64,000 nucleotides of DNA from Bacteroidales bacterium H3 (GCA_001701135.1 DAAN01000026.1:1-64000), one strand, 5' to 3'. Positions 26,153-35,130 are shown, counted from the stretch's first letter. The notes: generated from the sequence alone by a model not told the origin. Translations and numbers: made by a program.

Positions 26153-27643
26153 TCAACTGATCATATCATAAGTAAGAACGGGTTCGAGAGCCGCTTTAGT
26201 ATCATCGGGGCGCCCTATGGGAGTGTTGTGGGGCGCTGATTTAACAATTTCGGCACCTTCGGGGGTGGAAGCCTCGTCGGCAATGCGCAGCATCGTGTCG
26301 GCAAAGGCGTCGAGGGTCTCCAGGCTCTCGGTCTCGGTAGGCTCTATCATCAGCGATTCGTGGAAAAGGAGAGGGAAATAGATGGTGGGGGCGTGGAAAC
26401 CGAAGTCGAGCAGGCGCTTGGCCACATCGAGGGTGGTCACGCCCTGACTTTTGTCGCGCAGGCCGTCGAACACAAATTCATGCTTGGTGAGACCTTCGAT
26501 GGGGAGCAGATATTTATCCTTGAGACGGTGTTTGAGATATGTGGCGTTGAGGGTGGCCAGTTTGCCGGCCTCCATCAGCGCGTCGGTGCCGAGCGAGAGG
26601 ATATAGGCAAGGGCGCGGGCCTCCACGGCGAAGTTGCCGAGGGTGCCGCTGACACTGCCGAGGGCGTCGGCCGACTCAATGATACGGAGCACAGTGTCGC
26701 CGCCGGGCTGCTCCTGAGCCACCACACGCGGATTGGGCAGAAACTTCTCCAGCCCGGCGCGCACCCCCACCGGACCCGAGCCGGGACCTCCGCCGCCATG
26801 GGGCGTGGAAAATGTCTTGTGGAGGTTGATGTGCATCACGTCGAAACCCATGTCGCCGGGGCGTGCCACTCCGAGCATGGGATTGAGGTTGGCACCGTCG
26901 TAATACATCAGCGCGCCTGCCTCATGCACCATGCGGGCAATTTCGGGGATGTTCTTCTCGAAGATGCCGAGAGTGTTGGGGTTGGTGAGCATCATGGCGG
27001 CCACTGTGTCGTCGAGCAGCGGAGCGAGGTCGGCGGTATCGACCGTGCCGTCAGCACGGCTCTTCACCTGCACCACCTCGAGACCGCAGACTGCAGCCGA
27101 AGCGGGGTTGGTGCCGTGGGCCGAGTCGGGCACGATCACCTTGCGGCGCTTCTCACCCTCTCCGCGCGAGTAGTGGTAGGCGCGTATCACCATCAGCCCG
27201 GTCAGTTCGCCGTGGGCGCCTGCGTAGGGATTGAGGGTGAATTCGCTCATTCCCCCTATTTCGCTGAGGCAGCGCTGCAGCATATAGTAGATCGACAGAG
27301 CACCCTGGCATGCCTCGGAGGGCGCCAGCGGATGCAACCCGGCGAAAGCGCTGTGGGCGGCAATCTCCTCGTTGATTTTGGGGTTATACTTCATGGTGCA
27401 TGACCCTAAGGGATAGAAACCGGTGTCGACGCCGAAATTGTCGGCCGACATGTTGGTGTAGTGGCGCACCACGGTGAGTTCGTCGGCCTCCGGGAGGCCC
27501 GGCGGGTCAGTGCGGAGCATGCCGTCGGGGATAGGTGCCACCTGCGGCGCCGCCTGGGGAGTGTCGCTCTGCGGAAGCGCGTAGCCCCGTCGGCCGGGGT
27601 GCGACACTTCAAATATGAGTTTGCCGTAAACTTCCTTGTTCAT
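26153..27643 (-). CDS. gcvPB: glycine dehydrogenase (decarboxylating) subunit 2, P-protein C-terminal half
   Basis: The 496-residue PLP enzyme subunit decarboxylates glycine and passes the aminomethyl group to lipoyl-GcvH. The PLP-lysine region is NLHKTFSTPHGGGGPGSGP near residues 273-292. SAHGTNPASAAVCG and YYDGANLNPMLG are also conserved. It is the two-subunit (PA/PB) form found in many anaerobes, not the fused GcvP. It sits 40 bases after gcvPA and 23 bases before lpdA. Confidence 0.96.
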   Translation of the reverse strand: MNKEVYGKLIFEVSHPGRRGYALPQSDTPQAAPQVAPIPDGMLRTDPPGLPEADELTVVRHYTNMSADNFGVDTGFYPLGSCTMKYNPKINEEIAAHSAFAGLHPLAPSEACQGALSIYYMLQRCLSEIGGMSEFTLNPYAGAHGELTGLMVIRAYHYSRGEGEKRRKVIVPDSAHGTNPASAAVCGLEVVQVKSRADGTVDTADLAPLLDDTVAAMMLTNPNTLGIFEKNIPEIARMVHEAGALMYYDGANLNPMLGVARPGDMGFDVMHINLHKTFSTPHGGGGPGSGPVGVRAGLEKFLPNPRVVAQEQPGGDTVLRIIESADALGSVSGTLGNFAVEARALAYILSLGTDALMEAGKLATLNATYLKHRLKDKYLLPIEGLTKHEFVFDGLRDKSQGVTTLDVAKRLLDFGFHAPTIYFPLLFHESLMIEPTETESLETLDAFADTMLRIADEASTPEGAEIVKSAPHNTPIGRPDDTKAALEPVLTYDMIS

Positions 27644-27683
27644 GGCTGTATGGATTCATTAATATGACCGGTCACAGATATTC

Positions 27684-29063
27684 CTACCGGTTACTGATTT
27701 TCTTAAGGATTGTACAGAGTGTCTCCACGTCGGCCGGTGTCTGCATTTCGGTGGCGGCAAGCATCAGCGCCGAAGAGTCGATTTTCACTCCGGCCAAGAT
27801 GCCATATGATGCGCATTCGCTGATAAAACGGTCGACATCGCACTCCAGATCCACCACGAATTCATTGAAGAACGGACGGTGGGGATAGCGCAGACGCGCC
27901 TTGCCGGTCTTCTCCAGCTGATCGAGCAGATACAGGGCGTTGCGGCGCGAGATGTCGCATACCTCACGCAGGCCCTCGTCGCCCATAAGCGACATGTAGA
28001 CTGTGACCCACAGGGTCATCACTCCCTGGTTGGAGCAGATGTTGGAGGTGGCTTTGTCGCGGCGGATATGCTGTTCGCGGGCCTGGAGGGTGAGCACGAA
28101 GCATCGGTTGCCGCGGGAGTCGGCGGTGGCGCCCACCAGACGGCCCGGGAGCTTGCGCATCAGCGGCTTGTTGCAGCAGAGGAAACCGAGGTAGGGACCG
28201 CCATAGCTCAGCGGAATGCCCAGCGACTGTGCGTCGCCGCAGACGATGTCGGCACCGAGCGCGCCGGGCGATGCCAGCCGCGCAAGCAGCGAGGGGATGG
28301 TCTGCATTATCAGCAACGCGCCGGCGGCATGGACCTCGTCGGCCAGCCCGGTGTGATCCTCCACGATGCCGTAGTAATTGGGATGGGGCACCAGCACAGC
28401 AGCCACCTCCTTGCCACGCTCCTCGAGAATGGCGCGGAGAGCGGCGCGGGATGTTACGCCATCCTCCTCGGGAATGTCGACAATTTCCACACCATGATAG
28501 CGGGCATAGGTGTCGATAACAGCGCGATAGCGCGGATTAAGCGTGGCCGACACAAGCACCGCGCGACGGCGGCGCTGCGACCCGGCGGCCATGAGCACAG
28601 CTTCGGCTGTGGCTGTGGCACCGTCGTACATCGAGGCGTTGGAGATCTCCATGCCTGTCAGACGCGCCATCAAGGTCTGGTATTCGAATATATATTTCAG
28701 TGTTCCCTGCGAGATTTCGGGCTGATAGGGGGTATAGGCGGTCATAAACTCCGAGCGCTCCACGATGCTGCGCACCGCCGAGGGCACCTGATGGTGGTAG
28801 AATCCGCCCCCGGCGAAGCAGGCCTCGCATGGCCAGTTCTCGCGGGCAAGGGAGTCGAAAAGCGAACGCAGACTCGTCTCGTCGAGTCCGCGGCGAAGTT
28901 TTCCGGGGGTTAGCTGCGGCGCCTGCGGGAGGCTGAATCCGTAGGGTTGCTTCATCCGCAGACCGGCGGGCACATCGGCGTAGAGGTCGTCGGGCGACCC
29001 TGCGCCGCAGACCCCGAGCATCTGCCTGATGTCGTCGGGGGTATGCGGGAAATATCTGTGCAT
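27684..29063 (-). CDS. gcvPA: glycine dehydrogenase (decarboxylating) subunit 1, P-protein N-terminal half
   Basis: The 459-residue partner of GcvPB has family landmarks MHRYFPHTPDDIRQMLG at the start, TAYTPYQPEISQGTLKYIFEYQTLMARLTGMEISNASMYDGATA near 112-155, and ICSNQGVMTLW near 350. The start at 29063 follows the canonical N-terminus; an upstream extension overlapping gcvH is not conserved-looking. The gene lies 13 bases after gcvH. Confidence 0.95.
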   Translation of the reverse strand: MHRYFPHTPDDIRQMLGVCGAGSPDDLYADVPAGLRMKQPYGFSLPQAPQLTPGKLRRGLDETSLRSLFDSLARENWPCEACFAGGGFYHHQVPSAVRSIVERSEFMTAYTPYQPEISQGTLKYIFEYQTLMARLTGMEISNASMYDGATATAEAVLMAAGSQRRRRAVLVSATLNPRYRAVIDTYARYHGVEIVDIPEEDGVTSRAALRAILEERGKEVAAVLVPHPNYYGIVEDHTGLADEVHAAGALLIMQTIPSLLARLASPGALGADIVCGDAQSLGIPLSYGGPYLGFLCCNKPLMRKLPGRLVGATADSRGNRCFVLTLQAREQHIRRDKATSNICSNQGVMTLWVTVYMSLMGDEGLREVCDISRRNALYLLDQLEKTGKARLRYPHRPFFNEFVVDLECDVDRFISECASYGILAGVKIDSSALMLAATEMQTPADVETLCTILKKISNR

Positions 29064-29076
29064 GGCCGCGCTTTTT

Positions 29077-29448
29077 TCAGTGTGATTCCGAGGCGCAGAA
29101 GGCATCGTAGGCCTCCCGGTCCATAAGTTCAGTAAGTTGCGAGGGATCGGAAATCTCCACGGCGATAATCCAGTTTTGCATAGGATCCTGATTGATCAGA
29201 CAGGGATTCTCCGAGAGGATGTCGTTGACCTCAATCACTTCGCCCGACACAGGCATGATAAGGTCGGAAGCGGCTTTCACCGATTCGATGGCACCGAATT
29301 CCTCACCTTTCTCAAAGGTGTCGCCGATTTCGGGCAGATCGACATAGACAACGTTGCCAAGCTGATGCTGGGCGAAATCCGATACGCCGATGTAGCCGCG
29401 TGCGGCCTCAACGCGCACATATTCGTGGGTTTTGCTGTAGTAAATCAT
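29077..29448 (-). CDS. gcvH: glycine cleavage H-protein (lipoyl carrier)
   Basis: The 123-residue lipoyl carrier shuttles the aminomethyl intermediate between GcvP, GcvT and Lpd. The lipoylated lysine lies in AIESVKAASDLIMPVSGEV, at about residue 60. Length is typical. It sits between gcvT (30 bases) and gcvPA (13 bases). Confidence 0.96.
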   Translation of the reverse strand: MIYYSKTHEYVRVEAARGYIGVSDFAQHQLGNVVYVDLPEIGDTFEKGEEFGAIESVKAASDLIMPVSGEVIEVNDILSENPCLINQDPMQNWIIAVEISDPSQLTELMDREAYDAFCASESH

Positions 29449-29478
29449 GTTTTTTACGGTATTGTTCAGGAGTTGTTA

Positions 29479-30585
29479 TTAGGAGTTTTTATATGATTTC
29501 TTGAAGAATTTCTTTGAAACGACGGTTGCGGGGAACACCTTGCGGCGCACCTGCACCTGCAGGTCGGTGCCCATTGCCGAGTAGCGGACATCGATTAGGG
29601 CCAGACACACCGAGCGGTCGGTGGAGATGCCGCGGTAGCCGGTGGTCACCTCACCTATCTCCTCCCCTTCGGGCGATAGCACCTTGCAGCCGTGGCGGGC
29701 TATGGCGCGATCGTGAATCTCCAGTCCCACGAGTTTGCGGCGCGGACCCTCCTGCTTCTGCCTGCGGAGGGCTTCGCCGCCTATCATGTCGGGTTTGTCG
29801 AGTTTGACAAAGATGCCCAGACCGGCCTCGAGAGGAGTGACATCGTCGGAGAGTTCGTCGCCATAAAGAGGCAGGCCGACTTCGAAACGGAGTGTGTCGC
29901 GGCAACCGAGTCCGCAAGGCACCACGCGTCCCGACCCTAACAGCGATTCCCACATGGAGCGGATGAACGTGTGGGGGCCGTAGACCTCAAAGCCATCCTC
30001 GCCAGTGTAGCCTGTGCGGCTCACGATGATTTCGTCATCGCCGGCACGCATCTCTCGGAAGGTATAGAATTTGAGGTCGCGGCAAGGTATGCCGGCCACC
30101 TCCTCCATCACGCTCTCGGAGCGCGGCCCCTGCACTGCAAGCTGTCCGAGCGAATCCGACAGAAATTCCAGCGCCACACGGTAGCCTTCGGCATGCCGCA
30201 CAATCCACTGTTCATCCTTGTCGATGTTGGCGGCATTGACAACAAGGAGGAAATTGTTGTGTCCCCGCTTGTAGACAAGCAGATCGTCGACTACGCCGCC
30301 GTTGTCGTGCAGCATCATGCCGTAGAAACACTGGCCGTAGGGGGCGCCGGTTATATCGTTGGAAAAAATGCGGTTGATAAAAAACTCTGCATCTTCGCCG
30401 GTGATGCCTATTTCGCCCATGTGGCTTACGTCGAACACACCGCAGGCCTCGCGGACAGCGCGGTGCTCCGCCTCGATGCCTGTGGACGGATACTCTATGG
30501 GCATATCGTAGCCGGCGAAGGGGCTCATGGTCGCCCCAAGAGCCACATGCAGGTCGTGCAGGCAGGTTTTTTTAAGTTCATCCAT
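29479..30585 (-). CDS. gcvT: glycine cleavage T-protein (aminomethyltransferase)
   Basis: The 368-residue enzyme transfers the methylene group from H-protein to tetrahydrofolate and releases ammonia. It shows the family N-terminus (LHVALGATMSPFAGYDMPIEY), FDVSHMGEI near 50, the folate-site Asp in NDITGAPYGQCFYGMMLHDNGGVVDDLLVY near 75-104, and RTGYTGEDGFEVY near 190. No -7 box lies in the 74 bases to lplA, so it is probably co-transcribed with it. Confidence 0.96.
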   Translation of the reverse strand: MDELKKTCLHDLHVALGATMSPFAGYDMPIEYPSTGIEAEHRAVREACGVFDVSHMGEIGITGEDAEFFINRIFSNDITGAPYGQCFYGMMLHDNGGVVDDLLVYKRGHNNFLLVVNAANIDKDEQWIVRHAEGYRVALEFLSDSLGQLAVQGPRSESVMEEVAGIPCRDLKFYTFREMRAGDDEIIVSRTGYTGEDGFEVYGPHTFIRSMWESLLGSGRVVPCGLGCRDTLRFEVGLPLYGDELSDDVTPLEAGLGIFVKLDKPDMIGGEALRRQKQEGPRRKLVGLEIHDRAIARHGCKVLSPEGEEIGEVTTGYRGISTDRSVCLALIDVRYSAMGTDLQVQVRRKVFPATVVSKKFFKKSYKNS

Positions 30586-30659
30586 GGCTTATGAAGTTTA
30601 TGTCAGGTATAATAAGTTTTTCTCAGATTCAATCAGTTTTTTATCCGGAGTGGAATGTT

Positions 30660-31682
30660 CTAACCGGATATGATGAGACTCAGCAGAGCCTCGCGGGTGA
30701 GTCCGGCTATCACTGTTTCCGGATCGGTGTAGGCAATCGTTGCGGCCACTGCCTCGCGGGTCATCGCCACTCCCCGCAATCTGTCGAGCAGATTCTCGCC
30801 GGGGTCGCAAAGTGGAAAGAAATCTCCCTGAAGGACCACATTCTCTATCAGAGGCGGATCGCCGGGATCGCCGGCGGGACGGAGGCCGACGGTGACGGCA
30901 AACTCCCCTACTCCCTCTATCCTTGTGCGGCGCACCGCCGAATCGGCAGTGTAGCGGCCGTGGATCCACTCCTGCGACATATACCGGGCGGCGATACTCT
31001 CTATTGCGGCAATGTCGGCGTGAGTCATCATCTGCTCAGAATCGCATAGCGCCGTTGCCATGGAGCGTTTGAATTCCCCGATGCCGAGAACGGGAAGATG
31101 TTCTTTGACGGTGGTGATGTGCGACCTTACGGAATCGACACCTTTTGCCGTGAGCTTTGCCCGTGACGGCGTGATGGCGCTAACCATGGTGTCAGGATCG
31201 GCGTCAAACAGCATGGTGCCGTGGAGTATGTTGCGGTCGCTGCCGTCGGGTGCGGCTTCTGGGAGGCAGTAGAATGCGTTGCCGCTCACTTTCCTTTCTC
31301 CGATGCAGATGTCGTTGCGACCAGTGGCGCGGCCATCCAGTCCGAGAGCGCGGAGCTGCCCCGCCACCTGCGAGCAGAAGTCGGAAAAACGGCTCTCGAA
31401 AGTGCCGCCGGCCGAATTCACGGCACTAATCATGATATTGTTACGGTCGGCATAGACACAACCGCCGCCACTGCGACGCCGGCAAATGTCGATACCCTTT
31501 TCGCGGCAGAAATCGATATTAACCTCTGTGAACGGATTCTGACACCTTCCGATAATCACCGTAGGGTCAACCTGCCACATGAAGAAATAATCCCCTTCAT
31601 AGTTGCATGCAAGGTACTCCTCCATTGCCAGATAAAACGCCAGAGGGCGACGCTCATCAGATGACAGCAAGGCATGAATCAT
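30660..31682 (-). CDS. lplA: lipoate-protein ligase A
   Basis: The 340-residue enzyme activates lipoate with ATP and attaches it to carrier lysines, here most obviously GcvH. The catalytic domain has RRRSGGGCVYADRNNIMIS near 69-87, GRNDICIGERKVSGNAFYC near 122-140 and GTMLFDADPDTM near 156-167. A C-terminal accessory domain completes the long form. It is the first gene of the presumed lplA-gcv-lpdA operon, so the system carries its own cofactor-attachment enzyme. A -7 box and two operator-like repeats lie upstream. Confidence 0.93.
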   Translation of the reverse strand: MIHALLSSDERRPLAFYLAMEEYLACNYEGDYFFMWQVDPTVIIGRCQNPFTEVNIDFCREKGIDICRRRSGGGCVYADRNNIMISAVNSAGGTFESRFSDFCSQVAGQLRALGLDGRATGRNDICIGERKVSGNAFYCLPEAAPDGSDRNILHGTMLFDADPDTMVSAITPSRAKLTAKGVDSVRSHITTVKEHLPVLGIGEFKRSMATALCDSEQMMTHADIAAIESIAARYMSQEWIHGRYTADSAVRRTRIEGVGEFAVTVGLRPAGDPGDPPLIENVVLQGDFFPLCDPGENLLDRLRGVAMTREAVAATIAYTDPETVIAGLTREALLSLIISG

Positions 31683-31708
31683 GTTAAATTGCAGGTTAAT
31701 TCATCGAA

Positions 31709-31754
31709 ATAGCTTATACTCCCAAAACAGAGATAGCTTAGATTCCCAAAGTTA
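31709..31754 (-). promoter_or_regulatory. lplA-gcv promoter with paired operator-like repeats
   Basis: The minus strand carries the -7 box TAACTTTG (31747-31754). Two 18-bp direct repeats, ATAGCTTATACTCCCAAA (31709-31726) and ATAGCTTAGATTCCCAAA (31733-31750), differ at 2 positions and are spaced 24 bases apart. The upstream one overlaps the -7 box and the expected start of transcription, which is the classic place for a repressor. The regulator is not identified. Confidence 0.6.
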
Positions 31755-31847
31755 TAAATTGTTTTCGACCCCCAAAAGTTTTTCACCCACAAAAAAATCT
31801 GTTATTCAGCACAAAAAATTAAAGCAAGAGGATTGTAATTATAACCG

Positions 31848-32023
31848 GCGGCAAGAAAGCCGCCGCCCCACAACCCCGCAAACGTATGGAGGCTGTATGG
31901 GGCGGCGACTTTCCTGCCGCCGTTACTAAAACGTATGGAGGCTATATGGGGCGGCGGTTTTCTAACCGCCGTTACGCAAACGTATGGAGGCTGCATGGGG
32001 CGGCGGCTTTCCTGCCGCCGTTA
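31848..32023 (+). repeat. array of REP-like hairpin units
   Basis: Three direct units of about 49-50 bases start near 31880, 31929 and 31979. Each reads AACGTATGGAGGCTNYATGGGG followed by a GC hairpin (GGCGGC...GCCGCC; CGGCGGTT-TTCT-AACCGCCG; CGGCGGC-TTTCCT-GCCGCCG). A partial inverted copy (CGGCGGC-AAGAAA-GCCGCCG) lies at about 31852-31871. The stem is kept by paired changes. The array lies between the divergently read lplA promoter and the 3' end of the DUF3078 gene. Confidence 0.85.
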
Positions 32024-32042
32024 ATCAAAAAATTCTATTATT

Positions 32043-33575
32043 TTACATTCTCGAGAAGCGGTAGGAGAATCCGATGGAGAGTATCTCCTTCAGCTGCCAA
32101 CGGTGCCAGCGGGTGTCGGGGAGCCGTTTGGTCTGGGAATCGTAGCGCAGATGGGCATAGATGCGAGTGGTGAGGAAACGGTTGATGGCAAAGTCGACGG
32201 TATGCTCCCAGTCGCCCTGGAGGTATTCGTAGTTGGTGAACGCAAACAGACGTGTGTTGTAGGTGATGTTATAGGCGAGTTTGGCATAGAACGTAAGTTC
32301 CACGCTCGAACCATATTCGCTTTTGGTTGTCCTCCCCTCCTCGATGCCGAATGCAGTGGGATTGAGACGCGAGTTGGTACAGGTTTTCAGGTTATATGAC
32401 AAGGGAGCCAAAGAGGCGTTGAAACGCACCGTGTTGCGGCGGTTCTGCACCGAATATGTCATACCGACACCCACGTTGAGCTGTCCGGGTGAGAGGAACG
32501 ACGACACAAGATTGTCGGAGTTGATACGGTAGCTGTTGAGAAGCTGAGTCTTGAACTGCGTGTTGACCGAATAGTACCAGTGGCGCATAGCCTTGATGCC
32601 GAAACGCATATTTACCTGGAAGAGGTCTTCCGATATGTTGTAGTTGTGGACGGTGTCGTCGGGAGCGTTGTTCACAGCCAACTTATAAGCCACATTGGTC
32701 TCGAACATCACATCGGGATGGAATTTCTGGTTGAGTTTGATGTTGTAGACCAGATTGGCTATCATGTTGAGGTTGGATTTGCCGCCCTGATACCAGTTGG
32801 GCGACACATAGGCCTGCGAGAACTGCAGCGAGGCATCGAACGTGTGGAGCCAGTTTATGCGGTCGATCTCGAGTGTAGGAGCTTTGTTTTCAGTGGCCGT
32901 ACGCGGAGCCTGCTCCAGCTCGGTGACGGTGAGTTTTTCTGAAGAGGGATCTATCTTGATCACATACTTCTTTGGAGGTCGCGGCATGGTGGCCATATTG
33001 TAGGGTACCAGATCGGGATGGCGAAGCATGAAATCCTGGAGAAATTTACGGTCGCGGCGCACGCGCAGCGCACGTCGTGTCAGCGTGGCTCCGGGAGCAT
33101 CGGGCGAGGGCACTTGCCATTTGAAGGGGTCGCCGTTTTCCTGATCCATGTGTATATCGAACCGGTCAAAGATGAGCGGGAGGAAGAATGTGGGCTCGAA
33201 ACCGAAGTCGTCGACCACGATTGTGGTGTCGGTAGGGAGCGTCATTCCGGGCAACAGCGCGTAGCCCTGCGGAATGGAGTCTACGCCGGTTTCAAACATA
33301 TGGCTCATTGAAGATTTCACGTTGCTGACAGCATTGGCTGTTGCGGCATTGGCCAGCGAATCGGCTTCGATCTCCTCGTAGCCCGAAAGGGTGTCGAACA
33401 CGGTCTCGGCATCGTCGTCGATATATACATGGCCCGGCGACACAACCACGGTGTCGGGGTTCTCATATTCATCTTCGTCGCCGAGGTAGACCTGCGCCTG
33501 CGCTACAGGCGCCGCCAACATAGTGAAAACAGAAACCGCAAGTTTCCCTATTTTATAATATCTGGACAAGAACAT
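32043..33575 (-). CDS. DUF3078 outer-membrane beta-barrel protein
   Basis: The 510-residue protein begins with a signal peptide (KIGKLAVSVFTMLAAPVAQAQ). An acidic, low-complexity segment follows (YLGDEDEYENPDTV). The C-terminal 280 residues have alternating amphipathic strands and a terminal aromatic-rich strand (LSIGFSYRFSRM). The stretch WLHTFDASLQFSQAYVSPNWYQGGKSNLN (near 240) is the hallmark of DUF3078, a Bacteroidota outer-membrane family of unknown function. It has its own TAACTTTG promoter and appears monocistronic. Confidence 0.82.
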   Translation of the reverse strand: MFLSRYYKIGKLAVSVFTMLAAPVAQAQVYLGDEDEYENPDTVVVSPGHVYIDDDAETVFDTLSGYEEIEADSLANAATANAVSNVKSSMSHMFETGVDSIPQGYALLPGMTLPTDTTIVVDDFGFEPTFFLPLIFDRFDIHMDQENGDPFKWQVPSPDAPGATLTRRALRVRRDRKFLQDFMLRHPDLVPYNMATMPRPPKKYVIKIDPSSEKLTVTELEQAPRTATENKAPTLEIDRINWLHTFDASLQFSQAYVSPNWYQGGKSNLNMIANLVYNIKLNQKFHPDVMFETNVAYKLAVNNAPDDTVHNYNISEDLFQVNMRFGIKAMRHWYYSVNTQFKTQLLNSYRINSDNLVSSFLSPGQLNVGVGMTYSVQNRRNTVRFNASLAPLSYNLKTCTNSRLNPTAFGIEEGRTTKSEYGSSVELTFYAKLAYNITYNTRLFAFTNYEYLQGDWEHTVDFAINRFLTTRIYAHLRYDSQTKRLPDTRWHRWQLKEILSIGFSYRFSRM

Positions 33576-33607
33576 ATCTGACTGTGAAATCGTGGTTTAT
33601 TACTTTG

Positions 33608-33615
33608 CAAAGTTA
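33608..33615 (-). promoter_or_regulatory. -7 box for the DUF3078 gene
   Basis: The minus strand reads TAACTTTG, 33 bases before the ATG at 33575. Confidence 0.65.
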
Positions 33616-34202
33616 ATCAATTTTAACGAGTGATTCAAAAGCAAAGCTGATTTTTTAACAAGCTTTTTGCCGCTGAGGGAAGGAGCTACATTGAGTTGTG
33701 CCGGCTGCTCCCGGTGGGATGAACTGACAGTTTGGTCGAGGAGTTGTCAACATCTTTTATTAATATTGATTTTCATTAAAGGAATGGAACGGAGCTTTTG
33801 AAGAAAAAATTCGAAATCATTAAATAAGAATAAAGGGCGTTGAAAACCGTCATAAATTTTTGGCCCTGAATTTGCTTTTTCAGGTTATTGATGCACATGT
33901 GTGGAATATCAACATGTTATCAATACAGAAAATGCTATGATATAATTAATTGCATGGTTATAAACATGGTGTTGATAACTTTATCAGCTGATAACTTGAT
34001 TTATGAACATAGCTTGCCGAGGTTGATAACCATGGTTTCAGACAATGATATTGCCTCAGATAACTTGCGTGTCGAAAATTTGGAATAAGGCCGGGCATCG
34101 ATTAAGCCGATGTCCGATGGCGGAAGTCAAGTTTTAAGCCATTTTTTTCTCATAAAGTTTTCCGCCCGTTTTCAACATAGTTATCAACGGGTAGGATCGG
34201 GA
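33616..34202. other. AT-rich intergenic region with clustered GTTATCAAC/GTTGATAAC sites
   Basis: No gene is seen in about 590 bases. The nonamer GTTATCAAC, in either orientation, is exact at 33971, 34022 and 34180. Near copies lie at 33916 (GTTATCAAT), at 33981-33994 as the palindrome TTATCAGCTGATAA, and at 34059 (GATAAC). The core is one base from the DnaA-box core TTATCCAC. An imperfect hairpin (CCCGTT...AACGGG) surrounds the last copy. Confidence 0.6.
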
Positions 34203-35081
34203 TCAGAATTGCGAGAAGAGGGTGGGCTTGATGACGATGCCCAGACGTATGTGGCAGGTGTATTGCTTGTAGTTGAGCAGGCCCTCGCCATAGCCGTTGT
34301 AGAACTGTGCGAACAGATACTGATTGGATTTAAGCGACCATCGCCAGGCTGCTTCCACCGTGGTATTGAAATTGAACATTCCCCTTGCACGACGTGCCAG
34401 CATCACCGACAATGAGAATTTGCGGTCGTTGGACTGGCACTGGAATCCCACCTGATAGATACCTACATATTTCAGCAGATCCTTGTTGTTGACACCGTCG
34501 ATAATCGGAATCCAGAATTTGGCCGACACAACGAAATTAGGGTCGACCATCACCGAACCAACGAAACTTATACGTTCCCACGAACGGCTCTGGATGGAGT
34601 CGCGACCGTTGCTCTCATGTTCGAGTATAATGCCGGCGGTGCCTATAAAGCGGTTTTTTATGAAGATAGGTTTGGTGATGCCTATGCCGGGGTTGAAATT
34701 GAGGTCGGTCATCGGCATGGATGATTCAAGCACATTCCAGAACACCTTCTGCGTGTAGAACAGATAGAGATAGGAGTTGAACGGAAGGGTTGCCTTGGTG
34801 AGTTTCTGCGCCACGGAAATCTGAAACTTCACGTTGGTGTTGTGCCTGTTTGGCTTATGGTTGAGAGCCGGGCCGAAAATAAAATAGTTGTCTTTGTAGA
34901 GGCCGAAATAGTAGTGCTGGTCGGCGAAAGCGCGCTTGAGTGAGTCGGTGTCGTAACGCTGCTGGTCGGGCAGCTGAAGAATCTGGGCGTCACACCGCGG
35001 TGAGCAGCATATCGCCGCGCACACCACCGCAAGTGTAATAGACATCAGTCGGGCCAACGTCGCTATTCCCTTTATCCTCAT
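34203..35081 (-). CDS. pldA: outer-membrane phospholipase A
   Basis: The 292-residue OMPLA-type beta-barrel hydrolyses phospholipids in the outer leaflet of the outer membrane. After a signal peptide (ITLAVVCAAICCSPRCDA) come YYFGLYKDNYFIFG and the catalytic block HESNGRDSIQSRSWERI, with His155 and Ser157 aligned to E. coli OMPLA H142 and S144. The position equivalent to Asn156 is Glu169. The ending NGYGEGLLNYKQYTCHIRLGI is also family-typical. The ATG at 35081 is preferred to a TTG six bases upstream. A TAATTTTG promoter lies at 35131. Confidence 0.88.
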   Translation of the reverse strand: MRIKGIATLARLMSITLAVVCAAICCSPRCDAQILQLPDQQRYDTDSLKRAFADQHYYFGLYKDNYFIFGPALNHKPNRHNTNVKFQISVAQKLTKATLPFNSYLYLFYTQKVFWNVLESSMPMTDLNFNPGIGITKPIFIKNRFIGTAGIILEHESNGRDSIQSRSWERISFVGSVMVDPNFVVSAKFWIPIIDGVNNKDLLKYVGIYQVGFQCQSNDRKFSLSVMLARRARGMFNFNTTVEAAWRWSLKSNQYLFAQFYNGYGEGLLNYKQYTCHIRLGIVIKPTLFSQF

Positions 35082-35130
35082 AAACAAACAGAAAGGTGAT
35101 CTACAATATACCTTTATAACAATCTCGGTG

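Noticed and set aside
29449..30660. Glycine riboswitch for the gcv genes
   Set aside because: No tandem glycine aptamer motifs in the gcvT or lplA leaders; the leader instead holds protein-operator-like repeats.
31848..32023. CRISPR array
   Set aside because: Units are direct hairpin repeats without spacers; related single copies occur elsewhere in the window, which fits REP-like elements.
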